NCBI GenBank assembly: GCA_030834905.1
Contig: JAUQWZ010000021.1
Location: 124,001-188,000 of the forward strand
Reading direction: 5' to 3'
Origin: Aggregatilineales bacterium
GTDB taxonomy: Bacteria; Chloroflexota; Anaerolineae; Aggregatilineales; Phototrophicaceae
DNA length: 64,000 nt
Of this stretch, positions 33,909 to 42,441 are shown piece by piece. Below the pieces are notes generated by a model. The model searched no databases and had not been told where the DNA came from. It worked only from the letters and a program-made list of their open reading frames with translations. Every line of letters begins with the position of its first letter. Position 1 is the first letter of the stretch. A program made the position numbers and the translations under genes.

Positions 33909-34547
33909 ATGCGCGTGCTGAAGCACCTGTTTGACAAGAACCGCCGCTGGGCAGACCAGATGACGGCGGACGATCCGCAGTTTTTCCAGAAGCTGTCGGC
34001 GCAGCAGTCACCACAGTATCTGTGGATTGGCTGCGCCGACAGCCGCGTGCCCGCCACGCAGATCACGGGCTTGATGCCGGGCGAAATTTTCGTTCACCGT
34101 AACATCGCCAATATGGTCGTCCACACCGATCTCAACTGCCTGTCGGTCATTCAGTACGCGGTTGAGACGCTGGGTGTGAAGCACATCATCGTCTGCGGAC
34201 ATTACGGCTGCGGCGGGGTGCGGGCTGCCATGCAGAACAAGGAATATGGCTTGCTCGATAACTGGCTGCTGCATCTGAAGGATGTCTATCGCAAGCACGA
34301 AACCACGCTGAACGCGATTGACGATGATAGCCATCGTTACGAACACTTCTGCGAGCTGAACGTGATCGAGCAGGTCTATAATGTCTGTCACACCACGATT
34401 GTGCAGGGGGCGTGGCGGCGTGGCAGCGAACTGTCGGTGCATGGCTGGATCTACGGCATTGGCGATGGGCTGCTCAAGGATCTCGATCTGTGCGTCACTT
34501 CCTCTGACGAGGTGCAGTCACTGTACCGCATGGCGGTGAGGGAATGA
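33909..34547 (+). CDS. Beta-class carbonic anhydrase
   Basis: Interconverts CO2 and bicarbonate. The zinc ligands and catalytic dyad are visible: Cys42, Asp44 and Arg46 in IGCADSRVP, and His98 and Cys101 in CGHYGCGGV. Other family features are NIANMVVHTD and LSVIQYAVETLGV. The length of 212 fits the cab/CynT-Can group; the typical Can C-terminus (GWIYGIGDGLLKDL) is present. It overlaps no gene but is only 3 bp from the reductase upstream. Confidence 0.96.
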   Translation: MRVLKHLFDKNRRWADQMTADDPQFFQKLSAQQSPQYLWIGCADSRVPATQITGLMPGEIFVHRNIANMVVHTDLNCLSVIQYAVETLGVKHIIVCGHYGCGGVRAAMQNKEYGLLDNWLLHLKDVYRKHETTLNAIDDDSHRYEHFCELNVIEQVYNVCHTTIVQGAWRRGSELSVHGWIYGIGDGLLKDLDLCVTSSDEVQSLYRMAVRE

Positions 34548-34591
34548 GGGCGCAAGGCTGCACACTGTAACCTTTCGTCAATCCCTGCGTA

Positions 34592-34597
34592 TATAAT
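34592..34597 (+). promoter_or_regulatory. -10 box before the permease gene
   Basis: TATAAT 35 bp before the ATG at 34632; the -35 region is weak. It suggests the permease has its own promoter besides read-through. Confidence 0.4.
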
Positions 34598-34631
34598 CCC
34601 TGAGTAGATAACCAGACAGTTGGGATGATAT

Positions 34632-37259
34632 ATGTTCAATCGCGCTCTCTTTTACCTGCGCTATGCCTGGCGAAACCTGCGCCGCAGCGCCCGCTGGACG
34701 ACCTTCGCCGTTTTCTGCATCGCGGCGGGCGTAGCGACTGTTGTCGCCCTGCGCAGCCTGGGCTTGGCGATTGGCGATTCGCTGGTCGATAACGTCCGCG
34801 CCAGCAATCACGGCGACATCACTTTCAGCTACAACCGCACCAGCAATCCCTTTGGCAGCATGGGGTTTGGGGATATCAGCGACGAGCGCAATACCTACAG
34901 TGATCGCGCTATCAATATTGCGCGTGAATGGGTTGAGGCGCGCGGCGGGCAGATCAGCACTTATTCGAGTGCCTCCAACGTGCAGATTACGGCGGTTGAT
35001 TACACCAGCGTCGGACGCCCGCAGTTCATCAGCACCTATCTGATCGATCCGCAAACGTTCCCGCCAACGAACGACATCTACGCCACCGACCCGGCAGGCG
35101 TGCCGCTGCGCGACCTGTTCACCGGCGGCAACGATGTGGTGATCAGCCAGAACCTTGCCGATGCGCAGAGCATAGCCGTTGGCGATACGGTGCGGGTCAG
35201 CAATACGGAAGAAGAATTCACGGTGCGAGGCATCGTGCCTACCGAGACGGAAGCCGGAATCAACAATCTGTTCGCCTCGTTCTTTGGATTTGCCTATTTA
35301 GACATCGCCAGCGCCGAAACGATTCAGCTTTCGTCGCAGCCGAATATCATCAGCCTGACTTTGCCGCCCGGAACGGACATTCTACAGGCGGCGCAGGATC
35401 TTTCGTCGGCGGGCGTGGGTGGGGCTGCGACCACTGTACCGGCGCTGCTGCAGCGCAACGCGATGATTGGCGACATCCTGGGGCGATTCATCGTCATCAT
35501 GGGGCTGGGGGCGCTGCTGATCGGCGGCGTGGGCATCATCAACACCATGCTGGTGATGGTCGGGCGGCGCACCAACGAGATCGCGGCGCTCAAAACCTTC
35601 GGATTGAAAGGCGGGCAGGTCGCGGCGCTGTTCCTCTCGGAAGCGTTTTTGCTGGGCATCATGGGCAGCATCATCGGCACTATTATCGGCACGCTGATGA
35701 GTGGCGTCGTCAACCGTTACGGCGAAGCCTTCCTGCAGCAGCGGCTGCCGCTGCGCTTTTATCCCGAAGCGGCGCTGTTCGGCTTGGCGCTGGGCGTGAT
35801 CGTCACGGTGGTGTTCGGCATCCTGCCGGTGCTGACGGCGAACCGCATTCGTCCGGCAATTATCCTGCGCCCGAACGAGACGGTGGTGCCCGCTGCTGGC
35901 TGCCTGCACTCGCTGATTGCCCTGCTGCTGGTAGTGGTGGTTATCGGCGGCATCGCCGGTCAAATTCTCGGCAACATCCTTGCCGGCGTGATCGGCGTCG
36001 CCGTCACGCTGCTGATACTGGGCTTGCTCGTCGGCGTGATGTGGCTGGTGGTGTGGCTGGTCAGCCGCCTGCCGTCGTTCGGTGTGGTCGATCTTCGGCT
36101 GGCGCTGCGCAACCTGACGTCACGACGGATTCGCACCGCAACGACGCTGCTGGCGTTGAGCGCGGGCATGTTCGCCCTCAGCAGCATTTCGTTTGTCGGC
36201 GCGGGCACGCGCGAGCTGCTGACGTTCCAACTGTCGCAGAATATGGGCGGCAACGTGCTGGTGTTCCCGCTGCTGGGCTTGGTGTCGCAGGATCTGGCGC
36301 AAGCCTTCCTGGACGCCAGCATCTCCAATATCGAAGGCGTCGAGAACAACACCCGTATGTCAATGTATAACGCCCGCCTTGTCGCAGTGGATGGCGAAGC
36401 GCCGCAAATTACGCTGCCGTTTGAAGACCAGATGCCCCGCGGCGCGCGCCGCATGGTCACATCATTGAGTGTCATGACACGAGACAGCAGCAACCCGGAA
36501 GCCGTCCAGCCGTCAATCGTCGAGGGACGCAGTATCACTCCTGCTGACGAGGGACAGAATGTGATGGTTGTCTCCGAAGATCTGAACTCAGTCAGGCTCG
36601 GATCAATCGTCACGCTGCAAACGAATCGCGGGCAGGAAGATTACGAAGTCATCGGCGTGCTCTCCAACACCGGCGGCTTCAGCTTCGGACAGGCGTATGT
36701 GCCTGTAGGGACGATGCAAGGCAGACCGGATTTCAGCTTCAACATCCTGCAGGTCGCGCCGGAAAGCCTGAACCAGGTACTGCTCGATCTGTCATCCAGC
36801 CCGCTGGTCATTTCGCTGGACATCACCTTCATTGACAGCCTGCTCGGACGGCTGATCAACCAGTTCAGCGCTATTCCGACGCTGGTCGGTCTGCTTTCAC
36901 TGCTGGCGGCGGCGGTGGCGATGGCGAACACCGTCTCGCTGGCAACGCTGGAACGTCGGCGGCAGATCGGCGTGCTGAAGGCGGTTGGCTTGAAAGGTCG
37001 GCGTATCCTGTGGATTATGCTGCTGGAAAACACGCTCATTGGCTTGCTTGGCGGCTTGCTTGGCATTGGCTTGAGCGCTCTGGGCGTGGCGGTTATGACG
37101 GCGCTTGGACAGGGCATGGCGATCCCGATTCCCCGTGACGCCGCGCCAGTGGCAGTTGCGCTGGTCATCGCCTCGGTGGTGATCGCCTGGGTGTCCACGT
37201 TCCTGAGCGCGCGTCCCGCCGTGAGCGAGCGCGTCACCAGCGTGCTGCGGTATGAATAG
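34632..37259 (+). CDS. FtsX/MacB-type ABC transporter permease with two FtsX units
   Basis: 875 residues. An N-terminal TM (about 22-42) is followed by a MacB-like periplasmic domain (about 45-275). A first FtsX TM set follows (IVIMGLGALLIGGVGIINTMLVMVGRRTNEIAALKTFGLKG), then central TMs near 430-480. A second ectodomain and a second FtsX set (LLSLLAAAVAMANTVSLATLERRRQIGVLKAVGLKG) complete the protein. Such duplicated permeases work with a LolD/MacB-like ATPase in lipoprotein or peptide export, or as mechanotransmitters. No ATPase gene is adjacent, so the partner must be encoded elsewhere. It converges on the kinase gene with 2 bp between stops. Confidence 0.92.
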   Translation: MFNRALFYLRYAWRNLRRSARWTTFAVFCIAAGVATVVALRSLGLAIGDSLVDNVRASNHGDITFSYNRTSNPFGSMGFGDISDERNTYSDRAINIAREWVEARGGQISTYSSASNVQITAVDYTSVGRPQFISTYLIDPQTFPPTNDIYATDPAGVPLRDLFTGGNDVVISQNLADAQSIAVGDTVRVSNTEEEFTVRGIVPTETEAGINNLFASFFGFAYLDIASAETIQLSSQPNIISLTLPPGTDILQAAQDLSSAGVGGAATTVPALLQRNAMIGDILGRFIVIMGLGALLIGGVGIINTMLVMVGRRTNEIAALKTFGLKGGQVAALFLSEAFLLGIMGSIIGTIIGTLMSGVVNRYGEAFLQQRLPLRFYPEAALFGLALGVIVTVVFGILPVLTANRIRPAIILRPNETVVPAAGCLHSLIALLLVVVVIGGIAGQILGNILAGVIGVAVTLLILGLLVGVMWLVVWLVSRLPSFGVVDLRLALRNLTSRRIRTATTLLALSAGMFALSSISFVGAGTRELLTFQLSQNMGGNVLVFPLLGLVSQDLAQAFLDASISNIEGVENNTRMSMYNARLVAVDGEAPQITLPFEDQMPRGARRMVTSLSVMTRDSSNPEAVQPSIVEGRSITPADEGQNVMVVSEDLNSVRLGSIVTLQTNRGQEDYEVIGVLSNTGGFSFGQAYVPVGTMQGRPDFSFNILQVAPESLNQVLLDLSSSPLVISLDITFIDSLLGRLINQFSAIPTLVGLLSLLAAAVAMANTVSLATLERRRQIGVLKAVGLKGRRILWIMLLENTLIGLLGGLLGIGLSALGVAVMTALGQGMAIPIPRDAAPVAVALVIASVVIAWVSTFLSARPAVSERVTSVLRYE

Positions 37260-37261
37260 CC

Positions 37262-39685
37262 CTAGTGTCTGGCGCTCAGAAGCCGGGGCTTGATCTCTCC
37301 AACTGGCGTTTCGACGGGCAGGGTGGGCAGCGTGAAGTAAAAGCGGCTCCCCTGTCTTACTTCCGATCTGACGCCAATCGTGCCGCCGTGAAGTTCGATG
37401 ATCTCTTTAGAGATGTTCAAGCCTAATCCGGTGCCTTCCACCTGACTGATGACGCGGTAGAACGGCTGGAAGATATGCGGCAGATGTTCCGGCGCGATGC
37501 CGATGCCGGTATCGACGACTGCCACCAGCGCGGCGTTTTCGTCCGGCTGCTGCGACACGTAGACGGTCACAGTGCCGCCCGGAGACGTGTAGTTGATGGC
37601 GTTCGTCAGCAGATTGGTGATGACCTGAATCACCCGTTCGGGATCGATGTAGACCTGAAGCGGTTCTTCGGGCAGCACTGTCGTCAGGCGCAGCCCTTTG
37701 CGCTCTGCCTCAGGTTCCTGCAGTGAGGTGCTTTTGAGGACGATTTCCTGAAGCGCGACCATCTGCTGCTGAAGATGAATGATGCCGCGCTCAAAGCGTG
37801 AGATATCGAGCAGGTCTTCCACCAGCCGCTGCATCCGGTCGGTGACTTCTTCCATCACCCGCAGGTGATCGGTGATCTTTTCCGGCTGCTTGCGCATCAG
37901 ATACAACCGCGTTTTCATGTTGGTGATCGGCGTGCGCAGTTCGTGTGAAGCGTAGGCGACAAAGCGCGTCTTCTGGGCTTGGAGCGCCCGTTCCTGGCTG
38001 ACGTCGCGCATGACCGTCACCGCGCCCAGCAGCTTGCCATCGGGACCCTCAACCCGGGTGGTGACCGAACTCATATCGAATTCGGTGCTGTCCTTGCGCC
38101 GCATTTTGACTTCCTCATGCCACATGCCGCGCTCGGAAAGCGTCTCGTAGATATGCGTCAGACGGCTCTTGAAGTCATCGCCATCGGTATCGGTATCGCC
38201 TTCCCAGAATAACCGGAGCGAATTCGCCATCCACTCGTCGGCGTTGAAGCCGGTCATGCTGGTGAGCGCCTGATTGATGTAGCGCACCCGAACCTGATCG
38301 TCGTCATACTCGGTATAGGCGACGCCTTCCGCCATCGCGTCGAGAATGGCGCGGAGCTGCTGGCGTTCGTACTCCACTTCGGCGGTGCGCTCGCGCACGC
38401 GCTGTTCCAGTTCGTCCGCCTGCCGCCGCACGCGGTCATACAGGCGCGCGTTGCGCATCGCAATCGCCGCCTGATCGGCGAAAGCCAGCAGGCGTTCGGC
38501 ATCGTATTCGTCAAATTGATAGGTGCGGCTGCTATCGAGGTTGAGAAAGCCAATGACGTGTTTGCCCAGACGGATCGGGGCGCTCACATGAGAACGAATC
38601 CAGCTCGTCGCTTCAACCGAAACCCAGCCGGGAAACTCGCGCACGTCATCAATGACGATTGGGCTGGCGTTTTCGATCATCCAGCGCAGATTGGCGATGT
38701 CGGCAATGGCAAGTTTTATGCTGCTCATATCATACGAATTGCTGCGTAAATCGTAGCCGCGCGAACGGACGATGTGCGCATAGCCCGCGTCAATCAGCAT
38801 AATATTGGCGCAGTCGTTGGGAACAACCTGCTGAATGTGCTGCAAAATGTGGTCGAGCACGTCGTTTTGATCGAGCGTGCTGGAAAGCGCCGCCGTCATC
38901 TTACGCAGCGCTTCCGCCATCGCGCGCTGGTCGTGTTCGGCTGCTTCCGCCTGTCGGCGCTTGGTGTTGTCGTAGATGATGGAGTAGATCAGGGTTCGCC
39001 CGTCATAGTCAATCGGACCGGAGAACATCTTGACGTCGCGTTCGTCGCCGTTTGCCAGCTTGTGCCGAAAATTGAACAGCGTCGCCGGACCCGGCGTTTC
39101 GCCGCGACGCGGCTGCGGTGTCGTGTCGAGGTCGGTGATCCGCTTCTGGCGGAAATCGTTGAGCGAATAACCGTAAAAGCGGCAGGCTGCCCGGTTGGCA
39201 TCCACGATCAAGCCGGTATTGGAATCGATCAGCAGCTTGATGGCGTGATTCTGATCGAACCCCTGCTGCCAGCGCTTATCACTTTCGTCGGCGCGGTGCT
39301 CTGCCTGGCGGGTATCCAGCAGGTGCTTTACCCGCTGGCGCAGCACCGCCCAATGGATCGGCTTGGGGACATAGTCGGTGCCGCCCGCATCGAACACGGC
39401 ATCAATCGTTTTCGGCGTTTCGTGGATGAGAAACAGCACCGGATAAGCGTACTTTTGACGGAAGCTCCGGCAGATGGCGGTGGCTTCGTCGGCGGGCAGC
39501 GCTCCGTCTAGAATGAGCACGTCAGGCGGCTGGAGGGCGATCATTTCCGAACACTGCTCGGCGCTTTCGGCAAGCGACACGGTGCAGCCCAGTTCCTGAA
39601 GATTTTCCGCGAATGACGCGCGAAGATCGCGATCGGCAGTTAGCGTAAGAACTGTGGGCACAAATGCTGGCATGGCTGAATCCAT
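37262..39685 (-). CDS. Sensor histidine kinase with N-terminal receiver, PAS, GAF and PAS domains
   Basis: With the start at MDSAMPAF (39685), the order is as follows. A receiver-like domain (about 10-120) has Asp60 in DVLILDGAL and Lys108 in YVPKPI. A PAS (about 140-245), a GAF (about 270-415), a coiled coil and a second PAS (about 430-570) follow. HisKA has His581 in ASHELRTPITN, and HATPase_c has N-box LLTNAINYTSPGG, G1 VVDTGIGIAP and G2 GTGLGLNISKEI. A soluble kinase (no TM) that probably takes phosphate-relay input through its own receiver. The frame extends to a TTG at 39739, but the ATGs at 39685 or 39673 look better. No response-regulator gene adjoins. Confidence 0.92.
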   Translation of the reverse strand: MDSAMPAFVPTVLTLTADRDLRASFAENLQELGCTVSLAESAEQCSEMIALQPPDVLILDGALPADEATAICRSFRQKYAYPVLFLIHETPKTIDAVFDAGGTDYVPKPIHWAVLRQRVKHLLDTRQAEHRADESDKRWQQGFDQNHAIKLLIDSNTGLIVDANRAACRFYGYSLNDFRQKRITDLDTTPQPRRGETPGPATLFNFRHKLANGDERDVKMFSGPIDYDGRTLIYSIIYDNTKRRQAEAAEHDQRAMAEALRKMTAALSSTLDQNDVLDHILQHIQQVVPNDCANIMLIDAGYAHIVRSRGYDLRSNSYDMSSIKLAIADIANLRWMIENASPIVIDDVREFPGWVSVEATSWIRSHVSAPIRLGKHVIGFLNLDSSRTYQFDEYDAERLLAFADQAAIAMRNARLYDRVRRQADELEQRVRERTAEVEYERQQLRAILDAMAEGVAYTEYDDDQVRVRYINQALTSMTGFNADEWMANSLRLFWEGDTDTDGDDFKSRLTHIYETLSERGMWHEEVKMRRKDSTEFDMSSVTTRVEGPDGKLLGAVTVMRDVSQERALQAQKTRFVAYASHELRTPITNMKTRLYLMRKQPEKITDHLRVMEEVTDRMQRLVEDLLDISRFERGIIHLQQQMVALQEIVLKSTSLQEPEAERKGLRLTTVLPEEPLQVYIDPERVIQVITNLLTNAINYTSPGGTVTVYVSQQPDENAALVAVVDTGIGIAPEHLPHIFQPFYRVISQVEGTGLGLNISKEIIELHGGTIGVRSEVRQGSRFYFTLPTLPVETPVGEIKPRLLSARH

Positions 39686-39760
39686 CGATAATGCGACCTG
39701 AACAGGCAGATTATGACGGAAAAGACCGTCTAGCGACAAGTGAGATATATGTCATGGGCA

Positions 39761-39792
39761 TAAAAGAACAAAGGCGAGCCACTGACTCGCCT
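39761..39792 (-). terminator. Intrinsic terminator after the aminotransferase gene
   Basis: On the minus strand AGGCGAG and CTCGCCT form a 7-bp stem (7-nt loop) followed by TTGTTCTTTT, about 30 bp past the stop. Confidence 0.75.
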
Positions 39793-39823
39793 CCGGCATT
39801 ATTGGGTGATTAGCGGCGGCGTA

Positions 39824-40984
39824 TCAGCCATACCGCCGCATGAAGCGAGACATCCGTTCCAGCGCGCGTTCGATATTGTCGTCGCTGGTGGCGTAGCTGG
39901 CGCGGACGAAACCCGATCCACTCTGCCCAAAGGCGCTGCCGGGCACGACCGCGACTCGTTCTTCGTGCAGCAGGCGCTCGCAGAAGTCCTCGTCTTCCAT
40001 GCCGGTGGCTTCGATGCTGGGGAAGGCATAAAACGCCCCACGCGGATCAAAGCAGGTCAGCCCCAGGTCATTGAAGCCGCTGACGATCAGGCGGCGGCGG
40101 CGGTCATACTGGACGCGCATGTGTTCCACGTCGTCTTCGCCGTGTTCCAGCGCCTCCAGCGCTGCCGCCTGTCCCATTGTGGGCGCTGACATAATCAGAT
40201 ACTGGTGCAGCTTGCGCATGGCTTCCATCAACGGCGCGGGCGCGGCGGCATAGCCAATGCGCCAGCCGGTCATGGCGAAGGTTTTGCTCATGCCGCTTAA
40301 GACAATCGTGCGCTCGAACATGCCCGGCAGCGACGCGAAGCAGATGTGATCGGCGTCGTAGACCAGACGCTCATAAATTTCGTCGGACAGCACCACCAGA
40401 TCGTGCTTCTGGGCGATGGCAGCTACCTGAAGAATATGCTCGCGGGTGAGGATAGCGCCGGTGGGATTGTTCGGATAGCTGATCAGGATGGCTTTGGTGC
40501 GCGGCGTCACGGCGGCTTCCAGCGCCGCTCCGGTCACCTGAAACTCGTGCTCGACCGACGTGTTGACGATGACCGGCAGACCGCCCGCCATCTCGACGGC
40601 GGCGGCGTTGGCGACAAAACACGGCTGTACGACCAGCACTTCATCGCCCGGATCGAGCACCGCTTTGAGCGCGATCCACAGCGCTTCGCTGACGCCGACC
40701 GTGACCAGCACTTCGTTCTCTGGCTGGTAGTGCAAGCCATACAGCCGCTCGATATAGCCCGAAATCGCCCGGCGCAGCTCAATCGTGCCGGAATTTGACG
40801 TGTAGCCGGTTTCCCCGCGTCGCAGCGACTCAATGCCCTTTTCCAGAATGTGCTGCGGCGTGACGAAATTCGGTTCGCCAATGCCCAGCGTCACCACATC
40901 GTCCATGGTGGCGGCAATATCGAAATAGCGGCGAATACCACTGGGGCGTAAGTTCTGCGCGGTTTGAGAAACGAGTGTCCGCAT
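39824..40984 (-). CDS. Class I/II PLP-dependent aminotransferase
   Basis: Fold-type I aminotransferase of the aspartate/alanine group. Visible are YTSNSGTIELRRAISGYIE, the SYPNNPTGAILT substrate/PLP loop, DEIYERLVYD, the Schiff-base lysine in SGMSKTFAMTGWRIGY, and the C-terminal substrate-binding Arg in FVRASYAT. The start MRTLVSQTAQNLRPSGIRR (40984) is chosen, giving 386 residues, typical of the family; an AAGGAC site lies upstream. The 105-bp longer frame lacks a good site. The exact amino-acid substrate cannot be decided. A hairpin precedes it and a terminator follows, so it is probably monocistronic. Confidence 0.94.
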   Translation of the reverse strand: MRTLVSQTAQNLRPSGIRRYFDIAATMDDVVTLGIGEPNFVTPQHILEKGIESLRRGETGYTSNSGTIELRRAISGYIERLYGLHYQPENEVLVTVGVSEALWIALKAVLDPGDEVLVVQPCFVANAAAVEMAGGLPVIVNTSVEHEFQVTGAALEAAVTPRTKAILISYPNNPTGAILTREHILQVAAIAQKHDLVVLSDEIYERLVYDADHICFASLPGMFERTIVLSGMSKTFAMTGWRIGYAAAPAPLMEAMRKLHQYLIMSAPTMGQAAALEALEHGEDDVEHMRVQYDRRRRLIVSGFNDLGLTCFDPRGAFYAFPSIEATGMEDEDFCERLLHEERVAVVPGSAFGQSGSGFVRASYATSDDNIERALERMSRFMRRYG

Positions 40985-41029
40985 GATCGTTTGGTAGTCC
41001 TTGTCTGCGCCTGTCCATTTGCCAAGGCA

Positions 41030-41056
41030 GGGGCGCTCACAAACTGCGAGCGCCCC
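41030..41056 (-). promoter_or_regulatory. Leader hairpin upstream of the aminotransferase gene
   Basis: GGGGCGCTC and GAGCGCCCC form a 9-bp perfect stem in the 5' leader region on the minus strand. No U-tract follows, so attenuation is only one possibility. Confidence 0.4.
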
Positions 41057-41107
41057 CACCGCAAGAAGTATTAAATTGATCGACTGCAAAAGTTAATATT
41101 GAACCAC

Positions 41108-41210
41108 ACTGCCCATTATGCACCCGATATCACCGGCGCGCATAGGGCAGTAAACATCAAAAAGCCCGCCGCTTCTCCGACACTATGTACGAAAGCGCGC
41201 CGCCGGTGAT
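41108..41210. other. Nested inverted repeats in a 326-bp gene-free stretch
   Basis: ACTGCCC (41108-41114) pairs with GGGCAGT (41145-41151). Separately, ATCACCGGCGCGC (41129-41141) pairs with GCGCGC..CCGGTGAT (41195-41210) across ~53 bp. The two structures are mutually overlapping. The stretch 40985-41310 holds these, the aminotransferase leader hairpin and the TATAAT of the next gene. Confidence 0.5.
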
Positions 41211-41271
41211 GGTATCGGCAGGGACTGGTGGATGTTGAGGATGTATTCCGCAGAGGCGCGGCTGTCGGATG

Positions 41272-41277
41272 TATAAT
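41272..41277 (+). promoter_or_regulatory. -10 box of the 41311 gene
   Basis: TATAAT directly overlaps an in-frame ATG (41269), which argues that this ATG is not the start and that translation begins at GTG 41311. Confidence 0.5.
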
Positions 41278-41310
41278 ATCGGTACGGCTTATGTTGTGAG
41301 GAGGCAGGGT

Positions 41311-41754
41311 GTGGATGACTCGACGATCTTTTTGATTCTGGGGTTGTGTGGTCTGGGCGTGGTCGTCCTGGGGCTAATCGTCTTCGTCTTCTCCATTCTC
41401 TTTCGATTTACCGGACGAAACTTTATGGGCTTTCTCAGCCTGCTGCTGCAAAACTCTAAAGACGATGAGGATAAATCGCCGCCTGTCGTCGGGCGGGCGC
41501 GTCCCAATCTGCGCGCCATCGCCGACGCGCAGGATTTTGACGCGGCGCTGGCACAACAGGGGGTGCAGGACGAAGGCGCAGCCGCGAACGCCGCCGTACA
41601 GGCGCAAGCCAGCCCATCACCGAATCCGCCCGCGCCGGGTTTTGAAGACCTCTCCAGCCAGATTGCCGCCCGACGCCAGCGCATCAATGACCTGCGCAGC
41701 CGCGCCGCCAGCGACGAAGACGATGATCTGTTTGGCGGGATGCTGGACGCCTGA
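41311..41754 (+). CDS. Small single-TM protein of unknown function
   Basis: About 147 residues. A short N-terminus is followed by a TM helix (about 6-30; TIFLILGLCGLGVVVLGLIVFVFSIL), then FRFTGRNFMGFLSLLL. The cytoplasmic tail is Ala/Pro-rich with charged ends (IADAQDFDAALAQQ; ARRQRINDLRSRAASDEDDDLFGGMLDA). GAGGAGGCAGG ends a few bases before the GTG, which decides the start. No family recognised; the bitopic layout with a coiled tail suggests a scaffold or adaptor. It is convergent with the 41764 gene (9 bp between stops). Confidence 0.75.
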   Translation: MDDSTIFLILGLCGLGVVVLGLIVFVFSILFRFTGRNFMGFLSLLLQNSKDDEDKSPPVVGRARPNLRAIADAQDFDAALAQQGVQDEGAAANAAVQAQASPSPNPPAPGFEDLSSQIAARRQRINDLRSRAASDEDDDLFGGMLDA

Positions 41755-41763
41755 ACTACCGCT

Positions 41764-42303
41764 TCAGAGGCGCTTCACCAGTTCCGCTTCAATGGTATCG
41801 CGCAGGCTGAGGCGCAGCGCCGCGCTGTAGGAAATGGTGAAGGCGTCGGCGGGCGGCAGATTATCATCCTGATAGTACAGGTCATAGGCGCGGCGGATCA
41901 GCTTGTGATAGGCTTCGGCGTCATAGAAGGGCGCTGAAAACGCCAGCCGTTTTAAGCCCACCGAAATTTGCGGTACCGCGCCTTCGCCACGCGCCCATAC
42001 CCCCAGCAGCGACAGGATCTTGTAGCCGTAGTAGCCAGCCGGGCGAAACCAGAGCACGACACCGACACAGGCAACCGGCTCAAGCGCGCCGATGGTTTTG
42101 GGACCATAGCACAGGCTGGGCGAAAAGCGCTTCATCCGCAGGGTTTCCAGCGTCCCCAGCACGTTCAGCCCATCAAGGATGCGGGCGAGATTTTCCTGGG
42201 CGGCGCGTTTGGGCGCTTCGACGCGGGCGCGGCGTATCTGCGCGACCTGTTGGAGTATGGTAGTCTGGCGGCTGTAACGCGAGGGACGGCTTGCGCGGGG
42301 CAT
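41764..42303 (-). CDS. Protein of unknown function
   Basis: 179 residues, basic N-terminus (MPRASRPSRYSRQTT), then a mix of helical stretches (RILDGLNVLGTLETLRMKRF; FYDAEAYHKLIRRAYDLYYQDD) and a moderately hydrophobic middle (VACVGVVLWFRPAGYYGYKILSLLG) that is too weak for a clear TM. I recognise no family. GGAGGTG lies 6 bp before the ATG, so it is a real gene. It may be the last gene of the leftward lipoprotein/FtsH-like cluster (138 bp downstream of the second FtsH-like gene). Confidence 0.75.
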   Translation of the reverse strand: MPRASRPSRYSRQTTILQQVAQIRRARVEAPKRAAQENLARILDGLNVLGTLETLRMKRFSPSLCYGPKTIGALEPVACVGVVLWFRPAGYYGYKILSLLGVWARGEGAVPQISVGLKRLAFSAPFYDAEAYHKLIRRAYDLYYQDDNLPPADAFTISYSAALRLSLRDTIEAELVKRL

Positions 42304-42441
42304 AGGACACCTCCGTTTAGAACGCCTGTATTATACTCAGGCTGCCGGACATGGCGGTATTTTTAGCTGGATGGGGCGGAGAAACAAAAGGGCGCGACAA
42401 GCTCGCGCCCCGACAGAAGGCTGCGCTGCTATTGCGCGCGG

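Noticed and set aside
36703..36720. TGTAGGGACGATGCAAGG inside the permease gene as a fourth TAGGGAC repeat
   Set aside because: Only the first seven bases match; there is no palindrome or partner half.
40985..41089. 35-residue N-terminal extension of the aminotransferase as a signal peptide
   Set aside because: The extension contains the leader hairpin, lacks a ribosome site, and the family normally starts at MRTLVSQTAQ-like sequences.
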